This document shows, piece by piece, positions 1 to 14,500 of a stretch of 64,000 nucleotides of DNA; the stretch's first letter is position 1; every line of letters begins with the position of its first letter. The translations under genes and the position numbers were made by a program. The notes under the pieces are model-generated. The model searched no databases, was not told the origin of the DNA, and saw nothing but the letters and a program-made list of their open reading frames with translations. The stretch comes from Lottia gigantea. Its lineage: Eukaryota > Mollusca > Gastropoda > Lottiidae. The stretch is from contig NW_008709379.1 in assembly GCF_000327385.1 (NCBI RefSeq), positions 4,103,464-4,167,463 of the forward strand. The letters run 5' to 3'.

Positions 1-1765
1 TTTCAATATCAGAATTAGATGAGATTGGGAGAGATCTTTCTTTTCAATATCAGAATATTAGATGAGATTGCGAGAGATCTTTCTTTTCAATATCAGAATA
101 TTAGATGAGATTGCGAGAGATCTTTCTTTCCAGTGTCAGAATATTAGATGAGACTGCAAGAGATCTCTCTTTTCAATATCAGAATTAGATGAGATTGCGA
201 GAGATCTTACTTTTCAATATCAGAATATTAGATGAGATTGCGAGAGATCTTTCTTTTCAGTGTCAGAATATTAGATGAGATTGCGAGAGATCTTACTTTT
301 CAATATCAGAATTAGATGAGATTGTGAGAGATCTTACTTTTCAATATCAGAATATTAGATGAGATTGCGAGAGATCTTACTTTTCAATATCAGAATATTA
401 GATGAGATTGCGAGAGATCTTACTTTTCAATATCAGAATATTAGATGAGATTGCGAGAGATCTTACTTTTCAATGTCAGAATATTAGATGAGATTGCGAG
501 AGATCTTACTTTTCAATATCAGAATATTAGATGAGATTGCGAGAGATCTTACTTTTCAATATCAGAATTAGATGAGATTGCGAGAGATCTTACTTTTCAA
601 TATCAGAATATTAGATGAGATTGCGAGAGATCTTACTTTTCAGTGTCAGAATATTAGATGAGATTGCGAGAGATCTTACTTTTCAATATCAGAATTAGAT
701 GAGATTGCGAGAGATCTTACTTTTTAATATCAGAATATTAGATGAGATTGCGAGAGATCTTACTTTTCAATATCAGAATATTAGATGAGATTGCGAGAGA
801 TCTTACTTTTCAGTGTCAGAATATTAGATGAGATTGCGAGAGATCTTACTTTTCAATATCAGAATATTAGATGAGATTGCGAGAGATCTTACTTTTCAGT
901 GTCTGAATATTAGATGAGATTGCGAGAGATCTTACTTTTCAGTGTCAGAATATTAGATGAGATTGCGAGAGATCTTACTTTTCCATGTCAGAAATTAGAT
1001 AAAATGGCAATAAATCTCACTTTTCAATGTCAGTATTGTAATTGAGACTGCAGGAGATCTTATTTTTCAATGTCAGAATAATAGATGAGATTGCAAGAGA
1101 TCTCACCTTTCAATATTAGAAATTAGATGAGACTGAAAGAAATCTCACTTTTCAATGTCAGAATATTAGATGAGATTGCGAGAGATCTCACTATTCAATG
1201 TCAGAATAACAGATGAGACTGAAAGAAATCTCACTTTTCAATTCAGAATATTAGATGAGATTGCGAGAGATCTCACTTTTCAATGTCAGAATAACAGATG
1301 AGACTGAAAGAAATCTCACTTTTCAATTCAGAATAATAGATGAGATTGCAAGAGATCTTACTTTTCAATATCAGAATATTAGATGAGATTGCGAGAGATC
1401 TCACTTTTCAATGTCAGAATAACAGATGAGATTGAAAGAAATCTCACTTTTCAATTCAGAATAATAGATGAGATTGCGAGAGATCTCACTTTTCAATGTC
1501 AGAATAACAGATGAGACTGAAAGAGATCTCACTTTTCAATTCAGAATAATAGATGAGATTGCAAGAGATCTCACTTTCAATGTCAGAATATTAGATGAGA
1601 CTGATAGAGATCTCCTTTTTCAATGTCAGAATATTAGATGAGACTGAAGAGATCTTATTTTTCAATGTCATAATATTAGAGAGATTGCAGTAGATACCAC
1701 TTTTCAATGTCAGAATATTAGATGAGATTGCGAGAGCACTCACTTTTCAATGTCAGAATATTAAA
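1..1765. repeat. 43-bp satellite array, runs off left edge
   Basis: About forty head-to-tail copies of a 43-bp unit, recognisable by the cores gatgagattgcgagagatct and ttttcaatatcagaatatt. A common variant lacks 3 bp (cagaattagat instead of cagaatattagat), giving 40-bp units. Copies in the first 1 kb are nearly identical. From about 1,000 to 1,765 they diverge, and between about 1,140 and 1,560 two unit types alternate (one with gcgagagatctcac, one with ctgaaagaaatctcac), which is a dimeric higher-order repeat. No coding capacity is evident. Confidence 0.95.
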
Positions 1766-4700
1766 TCTTGAACATGTGATGAACAAAGTTTCCCAACCTT
1801 TGATCACAACACTGCAATATAGCCTGAATTTATCATTTCAAAATATGTGGTACCTATCTGCTATTTGTTAAGTCTTCGAGGATTCGGAGCATTACTTACT
1901 CCATTGCAGACTATTCTCAAATATGCGCAACATGACAATAAATCTCCTTCCATCTCACCATCGCTCTATCTCTTCTCTTCTATTTGGCAATTCCTTAAGT
2001 CGCAATGTTCATTTTTTTTTTTTTTCTACTGTTCATAAGTTTATTTCTCTGTCCAGGCGTTTTGACTATTAATACTGCCGATATATACTCTCCCTACTAC
2101 TGTATAACTTAGAATATGTCGCCACTTTACACCAATGAATAGATTTCCAGCCTTATTTACAGATTTCATTACACCTATTTTACTATAATATAATATAGAC
2201 TTGCTGTTGCACAAATTCAAATATTCTTTATCCTAAAAAATTGTAAATTATTTTGTATATTGACATGGTCGAAACAGACTAATATAATCATTATGCTTGT
2301 CTCTGGATCGACTATTGTGTATTCATGTATTGTATTTTTCTCGTTATATTTTGTACTTTGTATAGAAATAAATATTGTTTAAACTAAGTCTTCAATTAAC
2401 TTAATTGTTTTAATAAATCTTAGGGCTTTCTTTTCTAATAGGTATAGCCTGAGGTCTTAAGTTGATCTCATTCTCTTTGATAAGAATCCACAGATTTTGA
2501 CCATTTAAGATCTATTGTTTGGCAATTTGCTTTAGTGGTATGTTCAGTTTTTACGTGTATGATATAATAGTACTGTTGGTGTAAGGAATGGAGGAAGATT
2601 AATATGTAAATTGTAGTAAGAAGAGGGTGATAAAGATTTGACAGATGATGTGTTATAATCAATATTATCTTGATTATATTAACGTATCTTAACATCTTCT
2701 GACTGATCACTTAATAAAACTCTTTATCTTGTCAATAAAATTGTCTCAGAGTTCCTCCGTATTTTATATATATATATTATATTTTACATAGAATAGCTTT
2801 GAATCTCATGTAAAACTTCCATATATTACACTTAATGCCACTCAGCGATTTTGTGTGTCAATTTAGCATTCTTTTGGTTGCTTAATGTGATTTTATTCCA
2901 GATATCTCTATATGTATAGTAAATATGTATAGTACATATCACAGGAAAACTGTATCACAAGATAATGCTATCTCATGTTATTTTTTGAACAAGACAACCT
3001 TGATTGACAAACACACTCTCATACACACATAAAAACAAAACAATAATATCAAGACCATCAAACCAAAAAATGGATTCCAGTTCATATATAATTTATGACT
3101 CTACTTCTCAACTGTATTCTAGTAGTAATGTTTATGATTATGGGACTCTTCTGAAGTGACCTTGTTTAAAATACAAAATTTTAAAATATGGATTCCAATT
3201 GTCTATATTTTACAATTGAATAAAATATTTTTAAATCTAATCAAAATATAACTAAAGTTTTTTTCAGTTTTGAAAGAGTATAACAAATGAAACTGTCATT
3301 GTCTCAAGAAGTTGCAAGTTAAATGATAAGAATGTTTTTAACACCTCAGGGTATTTTAGATCAAATTGTGTTGAAATAATCAAATAAGAACTAAAATTAA
3401 TCATAAAACTGTCAGTAAAACTGACACAAAAAGGAAAATGAATCCCTTGTCTGTTAAAAACTGGTATAATTGAAGTGAAGTATTGTGAAAGTTGAGCTTA
3501 ATTTGAGAGCCTCTAGATATCACAGCATCTCATTGAAATCCATTGCAGTCTCATACTGAGAAGTTCACCAAAAACTAACCAAAAACTAACACCCGCCATA
3601 AACTGAATGGTCACAGATTCTGACCACCCAGATCCACATCATGATCAAATTTTTGCCAATAAGTAGAACATTAGCAACTATTGCTGGTACAGACTACAGT
3701 CAATGATTTATAAGATTCTTCCAGATACTGCCCAAATTAAAACTCTTAAAATCAGACAGTTGCTAGTCAACACACAACTCCTCCTCTCTCCTCCCCTCTC
3801 CTTTAGATTTGTTAAAGTAATATCATGAGTCCAAATATAGGGTTCATTAAGGAACTATAATCTAGAACCTTTTACCTTTAATCAATGTATGTCATTTGTC
3901 GTATGAATGTCTTAATTGCCTATATGTGTAAAACTTATCACTTAAAAAAAGCCCTTGATGATCTTTGAAAAATTTATCAAGTAATTATTATAAAATCACA
4001 GATATTATTTAGCTAATTAAGCCTCAAATTGAGTAATTAATGGAAGAATGACTAAAAAATTCTCCACAGCAGTATTGAAAGGTGTCACTCTATTTACCAA
4101 GGACATTTTTCTTTACAAATATCGAAGGTGAACTTTTCTTCACATCATTCTGACTGAAATTAAACAAAAAGGCTAAGTATTGAAAATATGCTTAAGAAAA
4201 TGTGGCTGTAGGCAGCTCAGTTCAGTCTGTAACTTCAGTGTATTGGAGAAAGTATGAATGATTGTAACTAGTTTTGGATGTTTGGAGTGAACAGACTGTA
4301 TATCCTTAACAGATTATGTCAATAGGTTTGTAGCTGAAGGCTGGTTACTCTAATCAAAATAAATTGGTATTCTTGTTAAACAAGGACCCCCTGGTAGCTT
4401 TACTTTTAATTGAAAACTTGTTTTCGCTACAGAAATCGATCATTTCTGCGTAATTAAATCAGTCAGGCTTTGTTGGAGCTTAATTTAATTATCTACGATG
4501 TTTTTGTTAAAATCAAGTGAATTAAAAGGATTTGTGCCGTAATCTTGCCATGTTAATGATTCACTTTCTCAAAACATTTCACAGTAATTTTAACAATCAA
4601 TAATAAGTAATCTTATTTAAGTATGAAAACATTATTATCGTATGAAGGCCTTTCTGCAGAATACAGTTGGAAACCTTCATTCCCTGAAGATCTTTTCGTT

Positions 4701-7377
4701 GATACAACTGAGCTACATATAATTCTTTTGAATTCATTTGAAAGTTGGTTTTGATTTTAAATCCAACAGCCTGTTGTTAAGGCCTCTTCTTCAAAACTAT
4801 ACGTTGGAAAATAAAGCCTAGACCAATTTTACATTCTTTTGTCCTATTGCATGTCAAATTCTCATTTAGAAAGAAATAACCAAATGCCCTACAGAAAAAA
4901 ATGTTCTTGTATGTATTTAAAAGCCAGACAAATGACAAAATAATCTGAAAGTTATTCTCAATTTACAATCTTAGTTGGGAAGAAAACTGTTTTAAATTGT
5001 TGAATAGTGAAGAAATTGCTGTCTGATAGATATATAAACGGTTAAATTGAATTTTAGGTGAAATGCAAGAAAGATGTAGTATAGATGCTGGTAAAAGAAC
5101 TTATTGTTCTGCTCTCTAATTTCACTAAAAACAAATTTCTTATATATCAATTTGTTTGCCTGCTAGGTTACGCTCAGCAGATAATATTATGTACAGTGTA
5201 TACCTATCCAGTGAAGATTAACAGGAATACCTCTATCATGTTGTCTTGATACAAATACCAACAACAGTGTTCATCACCAACAACAGTGTCAGTGGTAGCA
5301 TCTTATTGATAAGAGCCCATCTCATGCTGCTGGCATGCCTTTGCAATTATAATCCTTATTAGATCAGCAAGTTTTGGACATGGATATAAACTTAAAAAAT
5401 ATGATATTTATTGCTCATTTTATCAAGTTTGGACGAGATATTTGGTAACTAGAACTGAATCTGCAGAAAAATGAAAAATATGTAAAATGTATGAAAATTG
5501 CTGGTATGATAAATGAAATTTTAAATCCCATTAGGTGTTTATTTTTCAATACTTCATAATTTTATTCAGTCAATCAATAATGTGGACAATGTTCTATAGA
5601 TTTGTTATGTTTAGGATTTAAATTTAGAATAGCACAAATTCTATCTATTATTACAACAGGTTAGAAATAATTGTTCAGAGATAAATTGGAACTGTTTTTC
5701 TTTGCAAAATCATGAAATAAATAGATTAGTTTTCTTATAACTCAAAAAATGGTTTCAAATTACTCTGGAATTTTAAAATTTGATAGAATATAGAATTGGT
5801 TTTAGACATCAATTTAGTTCATTTTGACAGAAAAAAGTTAAACTATCGTAATTCACTTTTATATTCAAAATGACATTTGAACATTGATTTTTTGTTCTAA
5901 AAAGTTATAAGGAATATTTTTTTAAATAAATATAATTTTTTTTCCTTATATGTAGAGTAAATTGTTGCTTTTGATGTGTGTACTAGTGCTTCTGGCTAGT
6001 CATAAAATTGTCATGAAATTAAAACTTTTAATCGAATTGTTCCTTGTTTATATAGTTTATTAAATTAGTAAACATGATTCAGACAATTTACAAATAATAT
6101 TTGCCTGGACAGGATATTTATAATGTTAAGCAATGTTTGCTGTTATATAATTTCTATTATTATTTAGGATTTTTATGATGTTAAGTAATGTTTGATTTTA
6201 ATAATGTTAAGTAATGTTTGATTTTAATAATGTTAAGTAATGTTTGATTTTAATAATGTTAAGTAATGTTTGATTTTAATAATGTTAAGTAATGTTTGAT
6301 TTTAATAATGTAATGTTTGTATTATTTAGGATTTTGATGATGTTAAGCAATGTTTGCTTAGACATTATTTTAATAATGTTAAGTAATGTTTGATTTTAAT
6401 AATGTAATGTTTGCTTACACATGATTTTGAGAATGTATATTGTAATGTTTGTCAGTACAGGATTTTGATTTTTGTTAAGCAATATTTATCAGGACAGGAT
6501 TTTTATAATGTTTAGTTAAGCAATGTTAAGTAATGTATGAATTGACAAGATTATGATGATGTTCACCAGGACATGATTTCATAAAGTTAAGTAACTTTTG
6601 CCAGGACATGATTTTCATAAAGATAAATAAAGTTAATATTCATCAGGACATAATATCATAAAGTTAAGTAACGTTCGCTAGAACATGATTTTCATAACAA
6701 TAAGTAATGTTTGCTTGAAAACAATTTTTTGGATATTAAGTCTTGTTTGCTGGGAAACGATTTTGATAGGTCATGATATTGGATTATGTTAAGAAATGTT
6801 TGCTAGAGCATGATTTTGTCACGAGTATTTCTATATCTTAAGCATATCTTGACAGGAAGTTTTCCTAAAATTTCCATAAGGATTGAAACCAAAGAACATC
6901 AGATACATGTAATGAAATGAACAATCAAACACAAAACAAACAAATCTAACTAGAAAGAGTTAAGAAAAAACATAAAATGCAAAAAAACAATAGTTTAAGA
7001 TAATTTTGTATAGTTTTCTCAAACTCTCTTTTACAGGTTTCTATTGATGTGGAAAAGTCTCTCCTTATCATTCTCTAGTACTGAGAGGACCAGAATAAGG
7101 CAGATAAAGCATTGATTTTTATGAGAAAGAAAGAGACTTGTAAATTGATATTGACATGACAGAAATTGTTTTGGCTTTTGTGATTCTTTGGTTTCAATTC
7201 TCATGTGATATGAATAACAGTGAAATTTCGAGAAGCCTTCTATTAAACACCCACATTGCATTAAGATATGACCAGAATGAACATTCAACATACACTGTGT
7301 CATAAATTATATTTCAAATTGTAGATGACAATTTCACTTACAGTTAATTAATTTCTAAACAAGTGGTTGCCTAGCAA
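1766..7377. other. Intergenic, no gene seen
   Basis: AT-rich sequence with no supportable exon on either strand. Open frames are short, biased to Phe/Ile/Asn/Lys and lack paired splice sites. The only structured part is the 26-bp repeat at about 6,150-6,840, listed separately. A 5' untranslated exon of the gene starting at 8,534 may lie here, because that gene's first coding exon is preceded by a good splice acceptor; I could not place it. Confidence 0.6.
6150..6840. repeat. 26-bp tandem repeat, degenerate downstream
   Basis: A core of about six near-perfect copies of a 26-bp unit (ttaagtaatgtttgatttta plus ataatg) lies at about 6,180-6,320. It is followed by increasingly diverged copies, spaced by aggacatgattt-type segments, up to about 6,840. 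The pattern fits an expanding core with an older eroded flank. Confidence 0.85.
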
Positions 7378-8350
7378 GATACGCCCACTTTCCTGATACA
7401 TTTTCAGTATATCAAGGGCAGTCACCTATCGGTGTCAAATCATACCAAAAATTTAATTTGTGCGAGATATTGTTGATTTAAACAAACACACATTATTTAA
7501 TAAAATTCTGACATAAACTGTCACCTCTAACGCTAAGAAATTTTGATGCGTCATGGGCAATAACTCAAATTGTCAAATTTAATCTTGACCAAGATCTCAT
7601 CATTATTAATGATCATACCAAATTTCATTTAAATCGGATGAAAACTGTGGTCTCTATTGTGTTCACAAACAAATTTTGACGCGTTTTTCATAAATCAAGG
7701 GCGATAACTCAAAAACCATTCATTGAAAGATAGCCAAATTCGAACTTGTCCAAGATCTCATCATTATAAATATTCACACCAAATTTCATTGAAATTGGAT
7801 GAAAACTGTAGTATCTATTGTGTTCACAAACAAATTTTGACACGTTTTTCATAAGTCAAGGGCAATAACTCAAAAATCGTTCATCGAAAGATAGCCAAAT
7901 TCGATCTTGTTCAAGATCTCATCATTATAAATATTCACACCAAATTTCATTGAAATAGGATAAAAACTGTAGTCTCTATTGTGTTCACAACCAATTTCGA
8001 CGTGTTTTTTATAACTCAAGGGCAAAAACTTAAAAACCGTTAATCGAAAGATCGTCAAATTCAAATTTGTTCAAGATCTCATGAATATAAATGATCACAC
8101 CAAATTTCATTCAAATCAGATGAAAACTGTAGTCTCTATCGCGTTCACAAGCCAATTTTGACGCGTTCATGGAAAAATCCTGAATATCGAACTTGTCCAA
8201 GATCTCATCAATATAAATGAACCCACCAAATTTCATTCGAATCAGATGAAAACTGTAGTCTCTAGCGCGTTCACAAGTCAATTGTGGACAGACGGACCGA
8301 TGGACATGGGTGACGACAATATACGTCCACATTATAATATGGGCGTATAA
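7378..8350. mobile_element. Non-autonomous element with internal 160-bp tandem units
   Basis: About five tandem copies of a unit of roughly 160 bp fill 7,530-8,290. Each contains variants of caagggcaataactc, ccaagatctcatcattat and accaaatttcattgaaat. The block is bounded on the left by atacgcccac (about 7,380) and on the right by its inverted form gggcgtat (about 8,341-8,348), a short terminal inverted repeat. The right end (tggacatgggtgacgac, atacgtccac) recurs inverted at 48,691, and related sequence occurs at about 55,893-57,010. No transposase is visible, so it would be mobilised in trans. The family name is unknown to me. The core motif is common in molluscan genomes as far as I know. 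Confidence 0.75.
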
Positions 8351-8533
8351 AAATGGAAAGCTTTAGTGATAAGTGTAGAGAAAATTTGAGGAAATATACC
8401 AAGATGGTTTGGCTACCTGGACTTGTGTCCAACTGTAACCAAATAACCCATTTCAATATAATATAAATTTATATTTGTTTATATTTTGTACATTTCAGAT
8501 AGACAAGCTACATGGATCCATATTACTTTCAGT

Positions 8534-11500
8534 ATGAACATAACTCCTTCAGTATTTTGGATATTGACACTTTTCGTGTCAGCCTTTTCTGGACGTGTCA
8601 TAGCTGATCAAGCTCTCTCGGCTTATGGTGGTAATTTAACTCGGATAGTGAGCAGCAATGAGGTCGAAGATGAACTCTACAGTGAACTAATTGGAATATT
8701 GGAGAAATTGGATATCTTATTAATTAAAGCATCTTCATGCCATCGACTTGACAAAATTGTTCGACACATTCAGGATATAAATAGAAAGGATTCCACTCGT
8801 GAAGTGGCGGTGACGCTTTATTTTCAGGAAAATTTACTTAATAAATCTCAGGTTGTGACAACTTCTAAATATAGACAATCTCCAAACCTTAAAGCTGTCA
8901 CGCAGTGTCAGAAACAGCAGTCAGTGATAAGTGATGCTCATTCTTTATTAAGAGATCGTGATAACTTAACAACAACAATGAGTAACAATACAACACTAGG
9001 AATTTTAGCTGTTAATGTTAATGATGATTCTGATGATGATTCTACAGGAATGTGTATGTATTCTTTTTATTTTACTAATTATGAGTATGAGCCCTTGACT
9101 ATTGTAAGTAGCTAGCTATTCCGAAACATCTGTCTCTATTCCAACCTCTGATGAATATTTTGACAATTGTCAGCTAGAGTAGAGTTAGAACAAAAAGACC
9201 CTGTTAAATGAAGATTTTCCACACCTCCCTAGATACGTTTTCTCTAACATAATATTGAATTACCTTTAAGATGATTGTAAATTAGTGTTGGGCATCACCA
9301 TAACTTTCGTTTTGTTAGTATCACGTGGCTCTGTGACCTTTGACCTTTTGGCTGCACATGCAGTTTTATATGGCTGATGCTAGATCAGATTCGCCAAATA
9401 AAAACTTTGATGGAACCGGAGATATGACATAAATGGTGTTGGGCTACAAAAATATTCATCTTTCCAAATATACCTGGGTTTTGCAGATCCAGGTTTAAAA
9501 CACCCACACCTGCAGAGATGCGGAATGTCCCCATTTAACAGGACTTTTTTTTTCTGTCGCTATACCAGCTGACATCTGTCCAAATAGCTACCAGAGGCTG
9601 GAATAGACAGATGTTTTGGTCTAGTAGCTAGCTAAAGCCGCATACATTTTAGTTTGTAAAGGGACAGTCAATAAGATGGATGTTACATTACTTAGGTAAT
9701 GTAGAAGTCCCCTTACCTTTTCTGTCACACATATTGAGAATATAAAATGTCTTTGTGTTTATATTCTATTCCGATAACTAGCAATGGTAGGGGCTCTTAC
9801 TAATCTCCATTGTTTTGTAAGTGACTTTCTATGTAAGCTTGAGTAACATTCAAGTTACATGTACTATTACAAGTATTACAAGTATTGGATTGGACCAATT
9901 TGTATGTCTAACATGATTTAAGTTTTATGGTGATCTTTCACTTCATTGCTGAAAAGAGAAAATTTGAGAACTGCTGATTTATTTGACAATTCTAATCCTA
10001 TATAATAATAATGAGATACTGTGTCCAACAAGTTGATTTGTGACACAATATCAATGAGCCAGAATTGTTTTATGTATAAAACTGGTGTAATGATTTTATC
10101 CCAAACAAATCAATGATTAATTCAAATGTATAGAATCACAAAATGTACATACAGCCATTTTGACAGTCCTAATCCTGTTTGAAAGAAAAACAATTAAACA
10201 GCTTAATTTCATGGATTATATTTATAGGAAATGAACGGCTAGGCAAATTGAGAAATGTGAAAAAGAAACTTGCATATATCAACATTACATCAAGCTCAGA
10301 TTATATTTCTGCAGACATTTTGGATCCTATGCTGGCTGTAAATTTCATGATTAGAAAGTTTTCAAATAGGTTGAGGAGTGGAGTCAATTATAACGAACTT
10401 TTAACTTGTTGGCAAAATTAAATCATTTACTGTTTTCGAGGAGTTGAAAAAGTTAATTGGAGTTTTACGTCATGCATGTCTTTATGTAGAAGGCATTAGT
10501 AAAAATGATTAATTTGTTTGAATTTGATTTTGAGAATTATACTAATATTTTGTTAACCAAGTGTATAAGTGATATTAGAATCAATATCTAAAGAGACATG
10601 ATGTTATTGATAGAAATCTCACAATATTCATGTCGAACACAAATTACATTAGTTCAGTCATGATAACAACATAACCAATTCAAGCTTGTCATTTTTATTT
10701 TCTTCATTTGCCTAATTGGAATGATCTTCACTTCTTATTGAGGTAAAAAGCATATTTAACTCAACTAGGCCTATTACACTAGAAAAACAATTACTAAAGT
10801 GAAGCCAATTAATTTTGGTGAAAGAAATGTGAAGAAGAATTATAAGATTTCCCGCTTATATTATCGATGTTTTACACACTCCTTATACTGACAACTAGGA
10901 TTTTCTGATCATAAAATACAACTCTCTGGCTTTAGACGCTTTCAGTAGTTTCTAATGAAGAGAGATCAAAAGAATGAGCTGAAAGAAAAATTTGCGTCAA
11001 ACATAATAAAGGCTTGAAAAATGAATTAATCATGGACTGATTGGTAAAAGCTTTTGAAATGTCCATGTTTCCTATTGATAAACCTAGTTGAATACTCTAT
11101 GCCATTGATTAGATTCTTACTGGAAATTCATAGGGAGATTTTGATCTCTTAGCTTGATTCCTAGTATGGTTTTCAAATTTGCTAAATGTTGATATATGGT
11201 TGTATTTTCCAGTCACACCAATATGGTTGGTTAGTTATTGATATGGTTGTATTTAGTTTGACTAATTGGTTAGTTGTTGATATGGTTGTATTTAGGTTGA
11301 CTAATTGGTTAGTTGTTGAAATGGTTGTATGTACCAGTATGGTTAACTAATAGGTTTGGTTAGTTGTTGATATGGTTGTATTTACCAGTCATGTCAGTAT
11401 GGTTGACAAATAGGTTTGTTGTTGGTTGGTATGGTTGTATTTTGGTTGACTAATTTGTTCATTGTTGATATGGTTGTATTTAGGTTGACTAATTGGTTTG

Positions 11501-14500
11501 CTGTTGATATGGTTGTATTTACCAGTCATACCAGAATGGATGACTAATTGGTGTTTTCCATTTTTTGACATCCGTAAGAAATATTTTTGACTAAAAAATT
11601 GTAGCCAGACTTTTTCACTGGGGAGTTGGCTCAGGTAAAGCTAATTTGAATTCTCATCAACTTTATCATGAAAGTATTAACAAACACACACAATATAGAC
11701 AATTAATAACAAATATAATACAATTAAAACAAAGAATATCATTATAACAGTTCACTTCAGGCACATATATAACCTTATGCTAAATAAATATTGATGGATT
11801 ATAATAAATACAAACAATTATAACAGATATAAATGCATTCTAACACAAAGATGGGGTGTTAACTAATCTAATTTCTAATAAATAACTTATAATCTACTGT
11901 CTTCTGTAAATTAATGAATAATAATATTTAATAAATGTAAATGAATGAATTTGGTAGAAAATTGAAACTGCAAAAAGGGATACACTATTCTCCAAAAGAT
12001 TGAAATAAACCATACTGATTGCTATTAAAGGTTGGGCTAACTGAGACAATAAAATTCAAAAATGATGAAAATTCACCAGCAACTCACTGTGCTGACTACC
12101 CTAAAGACAGTTCAGTCATTGTCTAAACAGGCCAGTTAAGGAGATTATAGAGGACAATAGTTAATGTTAGTAAGGCCAATATTTAGTAATAATGTGCTCT
12201 TGCACTTACAGATGCATTATAAAACCAGACAACAATTAAACAAACTACCTAGTTTGGTTAAAAATGCACTCTTATCATGTAAGCAAGATTTAGATAATGA
12301 TACTAGTAAAGCTTTAAACCCTAGTTCTCACTAATTTATTGCTATATGTAGGTAACAAAGAATGATTTAAAATCTGTGTTTGTCGTGATTTCTAGAAAAT
12401 TCACTTTTAGGAGATTTTACAACAACACTTGTACAGTATAATTTGTGAGAAAATGGTTTATGGTCACAATTTGTAGATGATAAACTTCAGTTGATCAGTC
12501 ATCCATTGTGTACCAAATATTTTCATTTTTATTGTATTATTATATACAAGTTGACATTATTATATCATAAAGTAGAAAACATAATATTTTAACATGGTTG
12601 TTGGATAATCAATAAGCTAACCATGTAAATAACACTCTGTTTTATAAACTACTACAGACAAATTGAATGAGTTATTCATATATTGTCAGATTGTTTTTAA
12701 TCGGTTGCCAACAATCTGAATAGCCAGATAGCTGCATGCTTTTTAATGGGAATAAAATATTTATTACTGAAATTGCTCTTTAATCTTTTGATCTTGTCCA
12801 GTGTCTGTATGACTGTGATTGACAACCAATTATCAATTTGCATAGTAATTGATGTTTGCCATCCGTTCGCTTGTCCCTGTGAGTTATCATCATAGGAAAA
12901 TTCCTTGAAATGGCTTCTTGATTGGTCTCATTATAATATTTGGTCGATTAATGGTCAATTAAAGTAGTTATAATCATTATATACAGGTATTTTCTGTCTC
13001 GACTTCTATGGCTCTTTTAATGCTGACACATACAAATTTTCAGATTTACTCTAAATTGTTCTTGACTGTTCTGAATTCAGTTCTTTTTATATTTTGATTA
13101 GAACCGAAACTGAGTCTTTGTGTGCTGCTGTTCTTTAAAGTTCCATCAACCTTTGGACCAAATAGGAAGGCATTGCTGTCTCATCATAAAGTTATTCACT
13201 TAAAATTCTCCAGTCTGTGAGTGTTATCAGGAACTTGTAACTTTTAGTTTAATCCCTCTGATATCCTGTCCGATGTCTGTGGTTCCTGTAATTCAAGAAA
13301 ATAATTGGAAAAAAATTTACAATTCGCTGAAAAAATGTTCATTCCAAGAAAACCTAGTTCCAAGGCCCTCCAAATTCAGTGCAGAAAGGTGCAAGCATGT
13401 TTTATATTTCCAGCAGATAGTGATATAAATACAGCCAGATACAGAACTGTATAAGTATATATAGATACTACCATAAGTTCTATACATATACTAATAAGTT
13501 TCATCAACTATAAAAGATCAACAAGTCAATTAACTTAATCAATAATATGATTATCATACTTGTAATTAATATAATACTGGTATTCAATATACACTCCATA
13601 CTATCTCCATAGTCATACTCATCATAATATATATTTTAGGGGAGTCTAAATTCATAAAAGGTTTTGAAATGATACTATGATATGGCTTTATGCAATCTGT
13701 CAATCTGATTAAAATACAGCTCGTTACATTTATTTTTAGTTGGTGACTCCAGTTATTCTAAATCTGACAATATTTTACAATTATACAGCTTATTCACCAT
13801 TCACCAAGTAAACTTTTAACCCCTCATGATTAGGATAAATGCCAGATCAAACCCTTGACTTGCAGGTTATTGAGATATATTCAACTTCCTGAATCGCCAT
13901 GTCACCCTTCAGAGTAGAGAAGAAAAATCTATTTATAAAATATGGTCTATAGCACCTTTAATAATAAATAGCAGAAAATTAGTTAAGGAAATGACGTTGA
14001 TCATTAATTATTTTAGCCTATTATGTAATGTAATATACTGTAAAATATTGATCAGAATATAATATCCTGCAACCAATCCATCATATTATATATGATAACA
14101 TGTTCATTAGTTAAAACCCCAGCTTTTACCAACATACTCTGATAGTAGGTTTAAGTAGAATAAAGTAATTTAGTTTTATGATAAAATCATTATTACCAAC
14201 TTTACATAACCCTAACAAAATAGATTCATTGCTTTAAAATGCAAGAATAGAGAAGACATATTCTACCCTTTTACGTTTCTTTGTCAAGGTTTATTCCAAA
14301 TTAAAGGGTCATCATCTAATAACAATTTCCTGAATATGCAGCAGAATTATCCGAAGAGCTAAATGTTAAATATCTCTTAAATGTGAATAGACATCATGGC
14401 AGTGTGCAATCGCAACTGTTTACTACATTGCTTATTATAATAATAATAACTAGAACTGTACTAATAACGGTACTGATGCAGGTACTGACATTCGGGTACA

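Noticed and set aside
1-1765. CRISPR-like regular repeats
   Set aside because: Units are contiguous without unique spacers, in a eukaryotic genome; this is a satellite.
10179-10421. 80-codon open frame with a possible acceptor, considered as an extra exon of the membrane-protein gene
   Set aside because: Its phase does not match the flanking exons without creating a stop, it has no good donor, and its composition is typical of AT-rich chance frames.
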